This document shows, piece by piece, positions 1 through 5,730 of a stretch of 7,073 bases of DNA (the stretch's first letter is position 1; each line of letters begins with the position of its first letter). Made by a program: the position numbers and the translations under genes. The notes beneath the pieces are model-generated. The model was not told where the DNA came from, searched no databases, and saw only the letters and a program-made list of their open reading frames with translations. Source of the stretch: an uncultured Verrucomicrobiota bacterium (GTDB lineage: Bacteria > Verrucomicrobiota > Kiritimatiellia > RFP12 > UBA1067); assembly GCA_945947925.1 (NCBI GenBank), contig CAMEZU010000096.1:1-7073 (forward strand). The letters run 5' to 3'.

Positions 1-40
1 ATGCTGGACAATGATGGACACCGGCGGACGATGCTGAACA
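1..40. repeat. cluster of 10-bp near-repeats at the window edge
   Basis: Three copies of a 10-bp unit of the form ATGNTGNACA lie at 1-10, 11-20 and 31-40. The block at 21-30 is diverged and keeps only a GGAC core. The phase is exactly 10 bp. Frame 1 is open from base 1 to a TGA at 70-72, so this could also be the last codons of a + strand gene starting outside the window; nothing in those 23 residues is recognisable. Repeated TGGACA-type blocks occur in the ends of some insertion sequences (IS21-like ends carry multiple short repeats), but no transposase is visible, so that link is only a guess. Confidence 0.4.
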
Positions 41-61
41 ATTCGCCCGCCCGCAATTACA

Positions 62-86
62 GTCAACCATGAGGCCAATGGCTGAC
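62..86. repeat. imperfect inverted repeat (possible operator or hairpin)
   Basis: Arms GTCAACCAT (62-70) and ATGGCTGAC (78-86) pair at 8 of 9 positions around a 7-base centre. No T-run follows on either strand, so it is not a typical intrinsic terminator. It lies about 110 bp upstream of the regulator promoter, beyond the terminator hairpin. It could be an operator, an mRNA hairpin of an upstream gene, or part of a mobile-element end. Confidence 0.4.
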
Positions 87-122
87 CAACGGCGGGCGAC
101 CCCAGCTGCGGCTTGAACAGCT

Positions 123-152
123 CGCGGCATGGGCTACCATGCGGCGGTTTTT
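123..152 (+). terminator. rho-independent terminator
   Basis: A stem of nine base pairs interrupted by one G-G mismatch (arms 123-132 and 137-146; inner arms GCATGG and CCATGC) closes a GCTA tetraloop and is followed by five T at 148-152. This fits a + strand terminator for a gene whose body lies left of the window. It isolates the regulator from upstream transcription. Confidence 0.6.
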
Positions 153-192
153 AAATGAGCCACGCCTGACCCCTATGCCCGGCAAGCCGATT

Positions 193-203
193 TGTGCTAA
201 AAT
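193..203 (+). promoter_or_regulatory. extended -10 promoter of the regulator gene
   Basis: The sequence TGTGCTAAAAT is an extended -10 element (TGTG, one base, then TAAAAT, one mismatch to TATAAT). No good -35 hexamer sits 16-18 bp upstream, which is tolerated by extended -10 promoters. The box ends only 6 bases before the ATG at 210, so transcription should start at or next to the start codon, giving a leaderless or nearly leaderless message. Confidence 0.5.
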
Positions 204-209
204 GAAGAT

Positions 210-1358
210 ATGAAGAATAATCTAGCATTCAGGATGCTTGTCCAGCTCGACCTTCGTCATACGGCTTCACGCGCCATGACGAGCGGCGTGCTGCGGTTTG
301 CAGCCGCACACCGTGATCTCGAGGTACAGTTCACCTCCTGCGAGCCCAACGACTACTACCGCGCCTGGAAGCCGAACGCACTCATTATAGACGCTTCCAG
401 CCAGACCTGCACACGGGAGACGCTCGCCGATCTGGCCGGACGCGCCATCGTCTATGTGAACACCACGCCGCGAGCCGACCTGCACCGTCCGTATGCCACG
501 ATCACGACCGACGAACGACAGCTCGCCCTCACTGCGACTGATCTCCTCTTAGGCAAGAACCTCAACACGTTTGCCTTCGTCGGTACGCCCGAAAAGGCCA
601 AATGGAGCGAAGCGAGGAGAAGACTTTTCCAGGCCGCGCTCAAGGATCGCGGAAAGCGCCTGCTGACCTTCACCGCGCCCGCCGCGGCAGACTGGCGAAC
701 CCAGGAACGAGCCCTCGCAGACTGGCTACTCAACCTGCCCAAGCCCTGCGGCATCTGGGCGGCCTGTGACGCGCGCGCCAAGCAAGTCCTGGACACCTGC
801 CGCCTCGCGAAGATCGACGTTCCCGATCAGATCCAGGTATTGGGCGTGGATGACGACAACTACATTTGCGAGCTCACGCTCCCGTCGCTCTCATCGATCG
901 CACCCGATTTCGAAGCCGGCGGATTTGCCGCGGCAGAATTCCTCTACGGGATCCTCACCGGATCCAAGGTCGCGACGCGAACCGTTCTGAAATTCAGCCT
1001 CAAGGGCGCCGTGGAACGCCTCTCGACCGCCGACGTCAACGGCACCGCACGACGCGTGACAGCCGCACGAGAGTACATTCGCAAACATGCCACGGCGGGG
1101 ATCTCCGTACCGGACGTGGCCGCAAGCCTTGGCGTTTCCACGCGTCTGCTGGAGAAGAACTACCGCGCCGTCACCGGGCGCACGGTTCTTGCGGACATCC
1201 AGGCCATGCGGCTCGAGAAGGTCAAGGACATGCTTCGGAAGACGACGATGCCCATCGACAACATCGGACCGTTCTGCGGATTCAACTCGCCGTCACATCT
1301 GAAGACGCTCTTCAGAAGCACCTTCGGCATGACCATGTCCGACTACCGGCGGAGCTGA
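210..1358 (+). CDS. XylR-like AraC-family transcriptional regulator
   Basis: This is a sugar-responsive DNA-binding regulator of the E. coli XylR type: a LacI/periplasmic-binding-protein-like sensor fused to a C-terminal AraC DNA-binding domain. Residues 8-270 form the sensor. The stretch around 119-235 follows XylR closely, with an FAFVGTPE segment, an ADWLLNLP segment, ACDARAKQVL and the LGVDDD strand, then LPSLSSIAPDF. Residues 284-380 carry two helix-turn-helix motifs, the first near 299-320 and the second near 349-370, ending in the typical G-MTMSDYR tail. At 382 residues the length matches XylR (392). No Shine-Dalgarno is visible; the ATG is chosen because it begins the conserved strand just below the promoter. 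No sugar isomerase, kinase or transporter lies nearby, so the ligand and targets are unknown. E. coli XylR binds D-xylose, but similar proteins in other phyla are numerous and diverse. Confidence 0.85.
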   Translation: MKNNLAFRMLVQLDLRHTASRAMTSGVLRFAAAHRDLEVQFTSCEPNDYYRAWKPNALIIDASSQTCTRETLADLAGRAIVYVNTTPRADLHRPYATITTDERQLALTATDLLLGKNLNTFAFVGTPEKAKWSEARRRLFQAALKDRGKRLLTFTAPAAADWRTQERALADWLLNLPKPCGIWAACDARAKQVLDTCRLAKIDVPDQIQVLGVDDDNYICELTLPSLSSIAPDFEAGGFAAAEFLYGILTGSKVATRTVLKFSLKGAVERLSTADVNGTARRVTAAREYIRKHATAGISVPDVAASLGVSTRLLEKNYRAVTGRTVLADIQAMRLEKVKDMLRKTTMPIDNIGPFCGFNSPSHLKTLFRSTFGMTMSDYRRS

Positions 1359-1370
1359 GACGTCCCGCCG
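1347..1370. terminator. weak hairpin between convergent genes
   Basis: CGGCGG (1347-1352) and CCGCCG (1365-1370) can pair around a 12-base loop spanning the regulator stop codon and the 16-bp intergenic gap. There is no T-run on either strand. It is the only structure here that could separate the two convergent transcripts, but it may be chance in GC-rich DNA. Confidence 0.25.
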
Positions 1371-1374
1371 AAGT

Positions 1375-2106
1375 TCATTTGGCATGGGATCGGCTGCTGA
1401 TCTGCAGACAGGTCAAGGTCCAGAACGCGCAGGCAAAGCCGGAGACCTGAAGCTGAAGCTGCTGCGGGAAAGCGTAGATTACGGTCACGACGGGAATCCA
1501 CACGCACCAGTTGGTGACGAGATTCGGCAACAGCGCGCGCGTCAGGAACGGACGCGGAAACTCGGCCTTGAAACGGCGAAACGAGAAATCGCGCGAGAAC
1601 CAGAAGTAGACACAGGCATTGACCGGCGCGGCATAGACGACCGTGATGACAAACTGATCGACCAGCATCTTCACCAGCAGGGTCTGCCCGTCCGTCCCGT
1701 CGCCGAAAAGCCAGCTCTGTCCACGATAGATGAAATCGTAGACAATTCCGCCGAATCCGCCCCAGAGTCCCTGGGCGAGCGCGGACCAATAGGCGTATTT
1801 CGGACGGATCGACTTCACCGTCACGAGAAAGACACCCGGCAACACGCCGCAGAAGAAGAAGCGACTCAGGAACGATGCGAGGCAGCCGCTTTCGACTTGC
1901 CAGCGCCGCAGCGGTTCCAGCATCGCGGCAAAACCGGGACAGCCGTAGTAGGACACGACGGTGGCCACGGACAGGAACCACAGCACCACCATCGGCAGCC
2001 AGCAGGCCTTCACGGAAGCCCACCCGACCCGAGCCGCCACCAGCACCTCCGAAGGCCCGTCCCGATGTGTCAGCGACATTGACAATCGCTCGAAGTGAAG
2101 CGGCAT
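1375..2106 (-). CDS. Mpv17/PMP22-like integral membrane protein
   Basis: A 243-residue membrane protein with about five or six hydrophobic helices (near 35-56, 80-97, 107-126, 146-170, 192-212 and 217-236). The second half resembles the eukaryotic Mpv17/PMP22 family by eye. It has a KMLVDQ motif at 146-151 (family: KMLLDQ), an F-K-A-E-FP segment near 179-184 (family: LQRDYP), an NW-x-x-W motif at 199-203 followed by P205 and P214 (family: NW-x-x-WP then VP), and W229 fourteen residues after the proline, as in human Mpv17. Family members are membrane proteins of mitochondria and peroxisomes with poorly defined, possibly channel, roles; bacterial members are little studied. It starts 9 bp after gene C, so it is probably the last gene of that operon. 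No Shine-Dalgarno is seen, and Met10 (2079) is an alternative start. The assignment needs a profile search. Confidence 0.6.
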   Translation of the reverse strand: MPLHFERLSMSLTHRDGPSEVLVAARVGWASVKACWLPMVVLWFLSVATVVSYYGCPGFAAMLEPLRRWQVESGCLASFLSRFFFCGVLPGVFLVTVKSIRPKYAYWSALAQGLWGGFGGIVYDFIYRGQSWLFGDGTDGQTLLVKMLVDQFVITVVYAAPVNACVYFWFSRDFSFRRFKAEFPRPFLTRALLPNLVTNWCVWIPVVTVIYAFPQQLQLQVSGFACAFWTLTCLQISSRSHAK

Positions 2107-2115
2107 CGTCCGTAC

Positions 2116-3996
2116 TCAGCGGAGGTTCAGGACTTTCTCTGAGAGCGTGTCCGTCAGCGCCTCCATGGCCTTTCTGAAATCGTTCGCCTTCGCGGGGACG
2201 AAAGACTCCTGGACGACCCTCTTGCCCTGCAGCAGCTTGATCTCCAGGCCCTTGCCGGTGCGCTTGACCGAGAGGGAGAAGAGATCGTCTTCCGGCGGCT
2301 CCTCGTCGGGAGGCGTCTCCTCCGGCGGCGGCTCCTCAGGCTTCTCTTCCGGCGGCTGCTCGGGCTTGGCCTCTTCGGGCTTCTGCTCCTCCTGCTTCGC
2401 CTGCTGCTCCTGCGCCACCTCCTCCAGGATCTGGCGCGCCACCAGCTCGATCTTCTTCAGGACGCTCGGAAAGAGGGAGGCGTGCTGGTCGTTCGCATTG
2501 GCGGGACGCTCCCCCTTCGGCCACAGCACCTCCAGACGCCGCTCGTTCCAGCGGCGGTCCGTCGCCTCCACGAGCAGGCCCTCGACCGCCTTCAGGTCCG
2601 TCGGACTCTTCTTCGCCTCGGCGAGCACGTCCGGATGCACGTCGTCGACAATGCCGCTCTGCGCGGCGATCGCATTGCGCGCCCGCTCGAACGCCTCGGC
2701 AACGCGAGCGTCCGCCTCCCGCTGCGACTCCTCCAGCAGCGTCTTGTCCGCATCGGCCCGCGCGAGGGACGCCATTTCGGACAGCTTCCGCCAAGCTTTC
2801 ACCGCCTCGCCGTAGTCGCTGCGCGCGGACACCGCGTCCGCCAGCTCAGCCCCCGGGAACCACGTTCTGTCCGCCAGCGTCGGCCAGGTCGTTGCCGCCA
2901 GGCGCTTCGCGACCTGCTCGCGCGCCGCCTTCCATTTCGGACGCACCTCCCGTCGTACGACGCGATCCACGGCCTTTCCGAACGCCTCGGCCTTCAGCCG
3001 CGGACCCAGGAACGCCTGTAGGTCGGCACGGTCCTCCGCCGGCACGTCGGCGAGCGCCCGCTCGAGCGCATGGTCCAGGATCCTCCCGGAATAGGTCGCG
3101 GCGAACGCCTTCTCGCTGTCCGAGGCCTTCGCATGCGCGGCAGGATCCTTCGCCATGGCGGACATGATGTCCTCCGCCGAAATCTCGACCTGCTCGCTCT
3201 CGACCTGGCGGACGAACCGGTCCGTCAGACGCCGCTCGACCTGCGCCGGCACCTCGCGGGCGCGGACGGACGGGAACACGCCCCAAGCCTTCGTCGGCAC
3301 GAGGCCGCGGTTGTGGTCGGCGACGTTCGCCTCAAGCTTCCGCACCAGCTCCTGCGCAAGCCGTGCAGGCGCGCCGGACTCGGTGCGCGCCCGACGCAGG
3401 TACTCGCCCTGACGGTTGCGCTCCTCCCAGCCGCTCGCGATGATCGGCGCGACCAGTTCCTCCGAGACATACCGGCGGTTCTCCTCGAAGACCGCGGTCT
3501 TCTGCTCGGCAAGGACGCGTTCGGTCATCTCGCGCCGCAGGTCGACCTCGTCCTTCGACTCGAACTCCTCCTCGCTCGGACGCGTCGTGGCCGCGAGCGT
3601 CTTCGCCTGCTCGGCGACCGCGGTCTTTCGGGCGGACTCGAATGCGGGCGCAAAACCGGCGCGCAGCGCCTCGAGGTCGCGGTCGCTCAGGCGCAGGACG
3701 AAGGCGTCGTCCAGTCCGAGTCGGCGGCGGATGGCCGTCGCCTCCGCCAGGAACGTGCTGTCAAACGACTTCTCGAAGAGATCGCGGCAATAGCCTTCGG
3801 CCGCCCGACGGGACGCGCAGGCGTCGGGATTGTCCAGCATGGCCTTCGCGAGCGCGTCGGCATCCGGTCCTCGGCGGACCATCTCGGCCGCAAAGCGTGC
3901 GGCCGAAATCCGAGCCGCGCCCTCCGCGGCCGTCCGATTGAACTCGGCATTGCCGGCGCTCAGCGCGGCCGCCAGCAGAAGAACAGACACCGTCAT
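2116..3996 (-). CDS. exported helical protein with Pro/Glu-rich linker (gene C)
   Basis: I do not recognise a family. The 626-residue protein starts with a hydrophobic stretch (residues 3-17, ending LSAGNA) that looks like a signal peptide or membrane anchor, although it lacks the usual Lys/Arg before it. Residues 20-535 are rich in Ala, Glu, Arg and Lys and appear almost wholly helical, with coiled-coil-like stretches. The only cysteines, Cys60 and Cys70, could form a disulfide, which fits an exported protein. Residues about 538-571 are a Pro/Glu-rich linker reminiscent of the periplasm-spanning part of TonB. A small domain follows (572-626, two or three predicted strands then a helix). The ATG overlaps the stop of gene B (ATGA), and GGAGG lies 7 bases upstream, so it is translationally coupled to the channel partner. 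A periplasmic or envelope part of the A-B complex is inferred from context. Confidence 0.75.
   Translation of the reverse strand: MTVSVLLLAAALSAGNAEFNRTAAEGAARISAARFAAEMVRRGPDADALAKAMLDNPDACASRRAAEGYCRDLFEKSFDSTFLAEATAIRRRLGLDDAFVLRLSDRDLEALRAGFAPAFESARKTAVAEQAKTLAATTRPSEEEFESKDEVDLRREMTERVLAEQKTAVFEENRRYVSEELVAPIIASGWEERNRQGEYLRRARTESGAPARLAQELVRKLEANVADHNRGLVPTKAWGVFPSVRAREVPAQVERRLTDRFVRQVESEQVEISAEDIMSAMAKDPAAHAKASDSEKAFAATYSGRILDHALERALADVPAEDRADLQAFLGPRLKAEAFGKAVDRVVRREVRPKWKAAREQVAKRLAATTWPTLADRTWFPGAELADAVSARSDYGEAVKAWRKLSEMASLARADADKTLLEESQREADARVAEAFERARNAIAAQSGIVDDVHPDVLAEAKKSPTDLKAVEGLLVEATDRRWNERRLEVLWPKGERPANANDQHASLFPSVLKKIELVARQILEEVAQEQQAKQEEQKPEEAKPEQPPEEKPEEPPPEETPPDEEPPEDDLFSLSVKRTGKGLEIKLLQGKRVVQESFVPAKANDFRKAMEALTDTLSEKVLNLR
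2284..2385 (-). other. Pro/Glu-rich low-complexity segment within gene C
   Basis: This stretch encodes residues 538-571 of gene C, almost only Pro and Glu with a few Lys, Asp, Ala, Gln and Thr, including EEKPEEPPPEE. Such sequences form extended, stiff linkers. TonB uses a Pro-rich linker (Glu-Pro and Lys-Pro repeats) to cross the periplasm. The comparison concerns composition only, not homology. Confidence 0.7.
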
Positions 3997-4691
3997 GGCA
4001 AAACCTCCCCGCCGATCGCCTCCTTAACAAGCTCCAGCGACTTCCTCTTGATCAGGTCCGCGAGCGCGCCCGCATCGGCCGCCTCGCCAAGGCCCTCGGG
4101 ATTTTCGATCAGCGCGAACTGCAGCCGCGTCGCAAGGGCGCGCTGGACGCCGCGCGTGTCGAGGCGGACCGTCTCGATGCGCTCGTCAATCGCCGCATCC
4201 AGCCAGGTCTTTTCGTCCGCCGTCAGGTTGCGGTCCAGAAGGTCGGCGGCGGACAGCACCTCCGTGCGCCAGCTGTCGCGCAACGTCGCGGGATCGGCAT
4301 AGTCGGACGCCGCCGCCGCGCTGCCGGCCGAAAAGGCGGACTTCGCCGCCGGCGACAGCGCGAGCCGTCCGCCCTTCACGTGCTCGTCCGCGTCGAACAC
4401 GCGCGAACCGTCAGTCCCCTGCGTCATCAGGGCGTTGAGTCCGTAACGGATCCGGTGGTCCTCGACCACCTTGTCCAGCGCCAGCACGAGCTTCTGGCGG
4501 TTGAGGTCGAGCATCTGCTCCTCCTGCACCTTCTTCGCGGACGCGACGAAGATGAAGTAGGCGATCATGAAGATCATAAGGAGCGCGAAGACGACCTGCA
4601 GGAGAAGTCCCTGAAGGTCGTCCGTGGACGCCCCCTGGGGCCGTCCGCCGCCGGTCATCCGCAGAAGCGCCTTCTTGTCGGCTTCGGTCAT
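3993..4691 (-). CDS. ExbD/TolR/MotB-like single-pass membrane protein (gene B)
   Basis: A 232-residue protein with a short cytoplasmic N terminus and one strong membrane helix (about 27-50, containing VVFALLMIFMIAYF), then a hydrophilic, mostly helical domain. Gene order after a MotA/TolQ/ExbB-like gene and this topology make it the likely rotor or plug partner of gene A. The helix aligns by eye with ExbD/TolR: the L-I-x-FM segment falls at 37-42, and the position nine residues before the Phe, normally the essential Asp, is Gln32 (codon CAG at 4596-4598). Asp24 and Asp25 sit just before the helix. Unlike MotB or ZorB I see no OmpA-like peptidoglycan-binding domain, and the region after the helix does not resemble ExbD's periplasmic domain. 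The start is fixed by AAGGAG 8 bases upstream, overlapping the stop of gene A. It overlaps gene C by 4 bp. Confidence 0.65.
   Translation of the reverse strand: MTEADKKALLRMTGGGRPQGASTDDLQGLLLQVVFALLMIFMIAYFIFVASAKKVQEEQMLDLNRQKLVLALDKVVEDHRIRYGLNALMTQGTDGSRVFDADEHVKGGRLALSPAAKSAFSAGSAAAASDYADPATLRDSWRTEVLSAADLLDRNLTADEKTWLDAAIDERIETVRLDTRGVQRALATRLQFALIENPEGLGEAADAGALADLIKRKSLELVKEAIGGEVLP
4004..4008 (-). promoter_or_regulatory. Shine-Dalgarno site of gene C
   Basis: GGAGG on the minus strand lies 7 bases before the ATG at 3996, inside the last codons of gene B. It fixes the start of gene C despite the unusual signal peptide without basic residues, and supports coupled translation of B and C. 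Confidence 0.8.
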
Positions 4692-4699
4692 CGGCGGAA

Positions 4700-4705
4700 C
4701 TCCTT
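4700..4705 (-). promoter_or_regulatory. Shine-Dalgarno site of gene B
   Basis: AAGGAG on the minus strand overlaps the TAA stop of gene A and ends 8 bases before the ATG of gene B. This is a near-perfect ribosome binding site and implies strong translation of B on the same message. Confidence 0.8.
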
Positions 4706-5693
4706 ACCGCAGAGCGTCGGCGACGGCGCCGAGTTTCTTGACGACGCGGTCGGCCCGCTCCTGTTCCGCATCCGCGCGCGAACGCTCTTCGTCGGCGCGC
4801 TTCTCCAGTTCGGCGATCCGGCGCAGGAAGAATTCGTGATATTCCTTCTGGCGCGCCTCGAACGCAGCCTCGTAGGCCGACATCCGCTTCTCGAACGCCG
4901 CATCCGCCGCCTTCTGGCGGGCCTCGGCGGACGACGCGTAGTCCGCCTGGCGCGCGGCCTGCGCGGATTCGTAGGACGCGAGCCGCTTCTGCGCGGCGTC
5001 CTCATAGGACTGGAACCGCGCCTCGAACGCCTTTTCGAAGTCCTCCTGACGCTTCCGGAACGCGGCATCCGCCGCCTTCTGCCGGGCGTCGAAGGCATCG
5101 GACGCCTCGCCGAGGCGCACGACGAGCCGCTCGACGGCCGCCGAAAGATCGCCCGTATCCGTTTCCGCCAGCTCGGCCTCCTTGAGAAGCCGCTGGAAAT
5201 AGGGACGGACGAGAGGACGGTCGATCATGAACACCCAGACGACTGCGGTGAGGGTCGAGAAGAGCGCCGTGTGCAGACACTGCATCAGGTCCGCCATCGA
5301 CACCGTGTCGAGCTTGAAGTAGCCGATCACGATGATGCCCCACAGCGTACCGAACAGGCCCAACGCGACATTCAACTGGTCAGACCCCCTGAAGAACGGA
5401 AAGTCGTCCGCCTGCGCCCGCCGTCCGCGCAGCATGCGATAGAGCGACACGGTGAGACAGACGCACCCGAGCGCGGGAATCAGCGTCGTCACGGCCGAAT
5501 AGTCAACCGCCGTCCAATCGAGCCAAGAGACGAATCCGGAGGCCTTCGCCGCAAATCGGGACGAATCGCCCTCAGCCGCCAAAAAGGCCCGCCACCAATT
5601 GACGATGGCCGCCAGGTTGTTGACGAACGCCAGCACGCAGACTGACGACGCCACAACGGCGACCCCGAACAGAGTACCGAGTTTCCGCTTCAT
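4704..5693 (-). CDS. MotA/TolQ/ExbB-like proton channel protein with hendecad tail (gene A)
   Basis: A 329-residue protein in the superfamily of ion-channel stator subunits that power TolQR, ExbBD, flagellar MotAB and the Zorya ZorAB complex. Four membrane helices are predicted (about 8-31, 66-86, 106-126 and 138-157). Basic residues (MKRK; RMLRGRR) put the N terminus, the loop after the second helix and the tail in the cytoplasm. Helices 3 and 4 carry the family signature: GLFGTLWGI (112-120), where Thr116 corresponds to pore Thr148 of E. coli ExbB, and CLHTALFSTLTA (139-150), where Thr147 fits ExbB Thr181. From about 185 the protein is one long charged coiled coil, a layout more like ZorA than ExbB. 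The ATG at 5693 is preferred over an in-frame TTG at 5702, which lies in the -10 box. No Shine-Dalgarno is present. A role as the inner-membrane motor of A-B-C is inferred. Confidence 0.75.
   Translation of the reverse strand: MKRKLGTLFGVAVVASSVCVLAFVNNLAAIVNWWRAFLAAEGDSSRFAAKASGFVSWLDWTAVDYSAVTTLIPALGCVCLTVSLYRMLRGRRAQADDFPFFRGSDQLNVALGLFGTLWGIIVIGYFKLDTVSMADLMQCLHTALFSTLTAVVWVFMIDRPLVRPYFQRLLKEAELAETDTGDLSAAVERLVVRLGEASDAFDARQKAADAAFRKRQEDFEKAFEARFQSYEDAAQKRLASYESAQAARQADYASSAEARQKAADAAFEKRMSAYEAAFEARQKEYHEFFLRRIAELEKRADEERSRADAEQERADRVVKKLGAVADALR
4797..5093 (-). repeat. nine tandem 33-bp units encoding 11-residue repeats in gene A
   Basis: Residues 201-299 of gene A divide without gaps into nine 11-residue units, from FDARQKAADAA to FLRRIAELEKR. 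Typical units read F-x-A/K-R-Q-x-x-Y/F-E-x-A, for example FRKRQEDFEKA and FEKRMSAYEAA. Units 1-3 (4995-5093) and 6-8 (4830-4928) are especially alike, sharing ARQKAADAAF and AFEAR, which indicates a duplication of about 165 bp. Hendecad phasing is known to favour straight or right-handed coiled coils. Confidence 0.85.
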
Positions 5694-5701
5694 ACATGTC
5701 A

Positions 5702-5730
5702 ATTATACCAAAAAGATCCGTCAGTCGAAA
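5702..5730 (-). promoter_or_regulatory. promoter of the A-B-C operon
   Basis: On the minus strand an extended -10 element, TGGTATAAT (5702-5710), with a perfect TATAAT, is preceded by TTTCGA (5725-5730) at a 17-bp spacing. The -35 lies in the last codons of dapB. The -10 ends 8 bases before the ATG of gene A, so the start site should fall within a few bases of the ATG, giving a very short or no leader, which agrees with the missing Shine-Dalgarno. Confidence 0.6.

Noticed and set aside
1343..2023. 226-residue minus-strand frame overlapping the Mpv17-like gene
   Set aside because: It is a different frame of the same DNA, Arg/Leu-rich and without membrane helices or motifs. It would also overlap the regulator end.
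1384..2082. 232-residue + strand open frame opposite the Mpv17-like gene
   Set aside because: It is highly charged and low in hydrophobic residues with no motif, whereas the minus strand encodes a coherent membrane protein with family landmarks.
2270..2400. CRISPR or satellite-like repeat in the CTCCTC-rich stretch
   Set aside because: It is an in-frame Pro/Glu codon run in gene C with no constant repeat length or spacers.
3070..4302. 410-residue + strand open frame opposite genes B and C
   Set aside because: It is antisense to the coupled B-C genes, Arg-rich in composition and lacks a ribosome site. It is a shadow of the opposite strand's codon bias.
4380..5645. 421-residue + strand open frame opposite genes A and B
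   Set aside because: It lies antisense to two genes with clear motifs and ribosome sites, is dominated by Arg, Gly and Leu, and has no recognisable domain. Long antisense frames are expected opposite GC-rich Ala/Glu/Arg coding sequence.
3993..5693. Classification of A-B as a Zorya defence system
   Set aside because: The ring-plus-tail layout is similar, but B lacks the OmpA-like domain and the acidic residue, and no ZorC, ZorD or ZorE-like helicase, nuclease or EH-signature gene is present.
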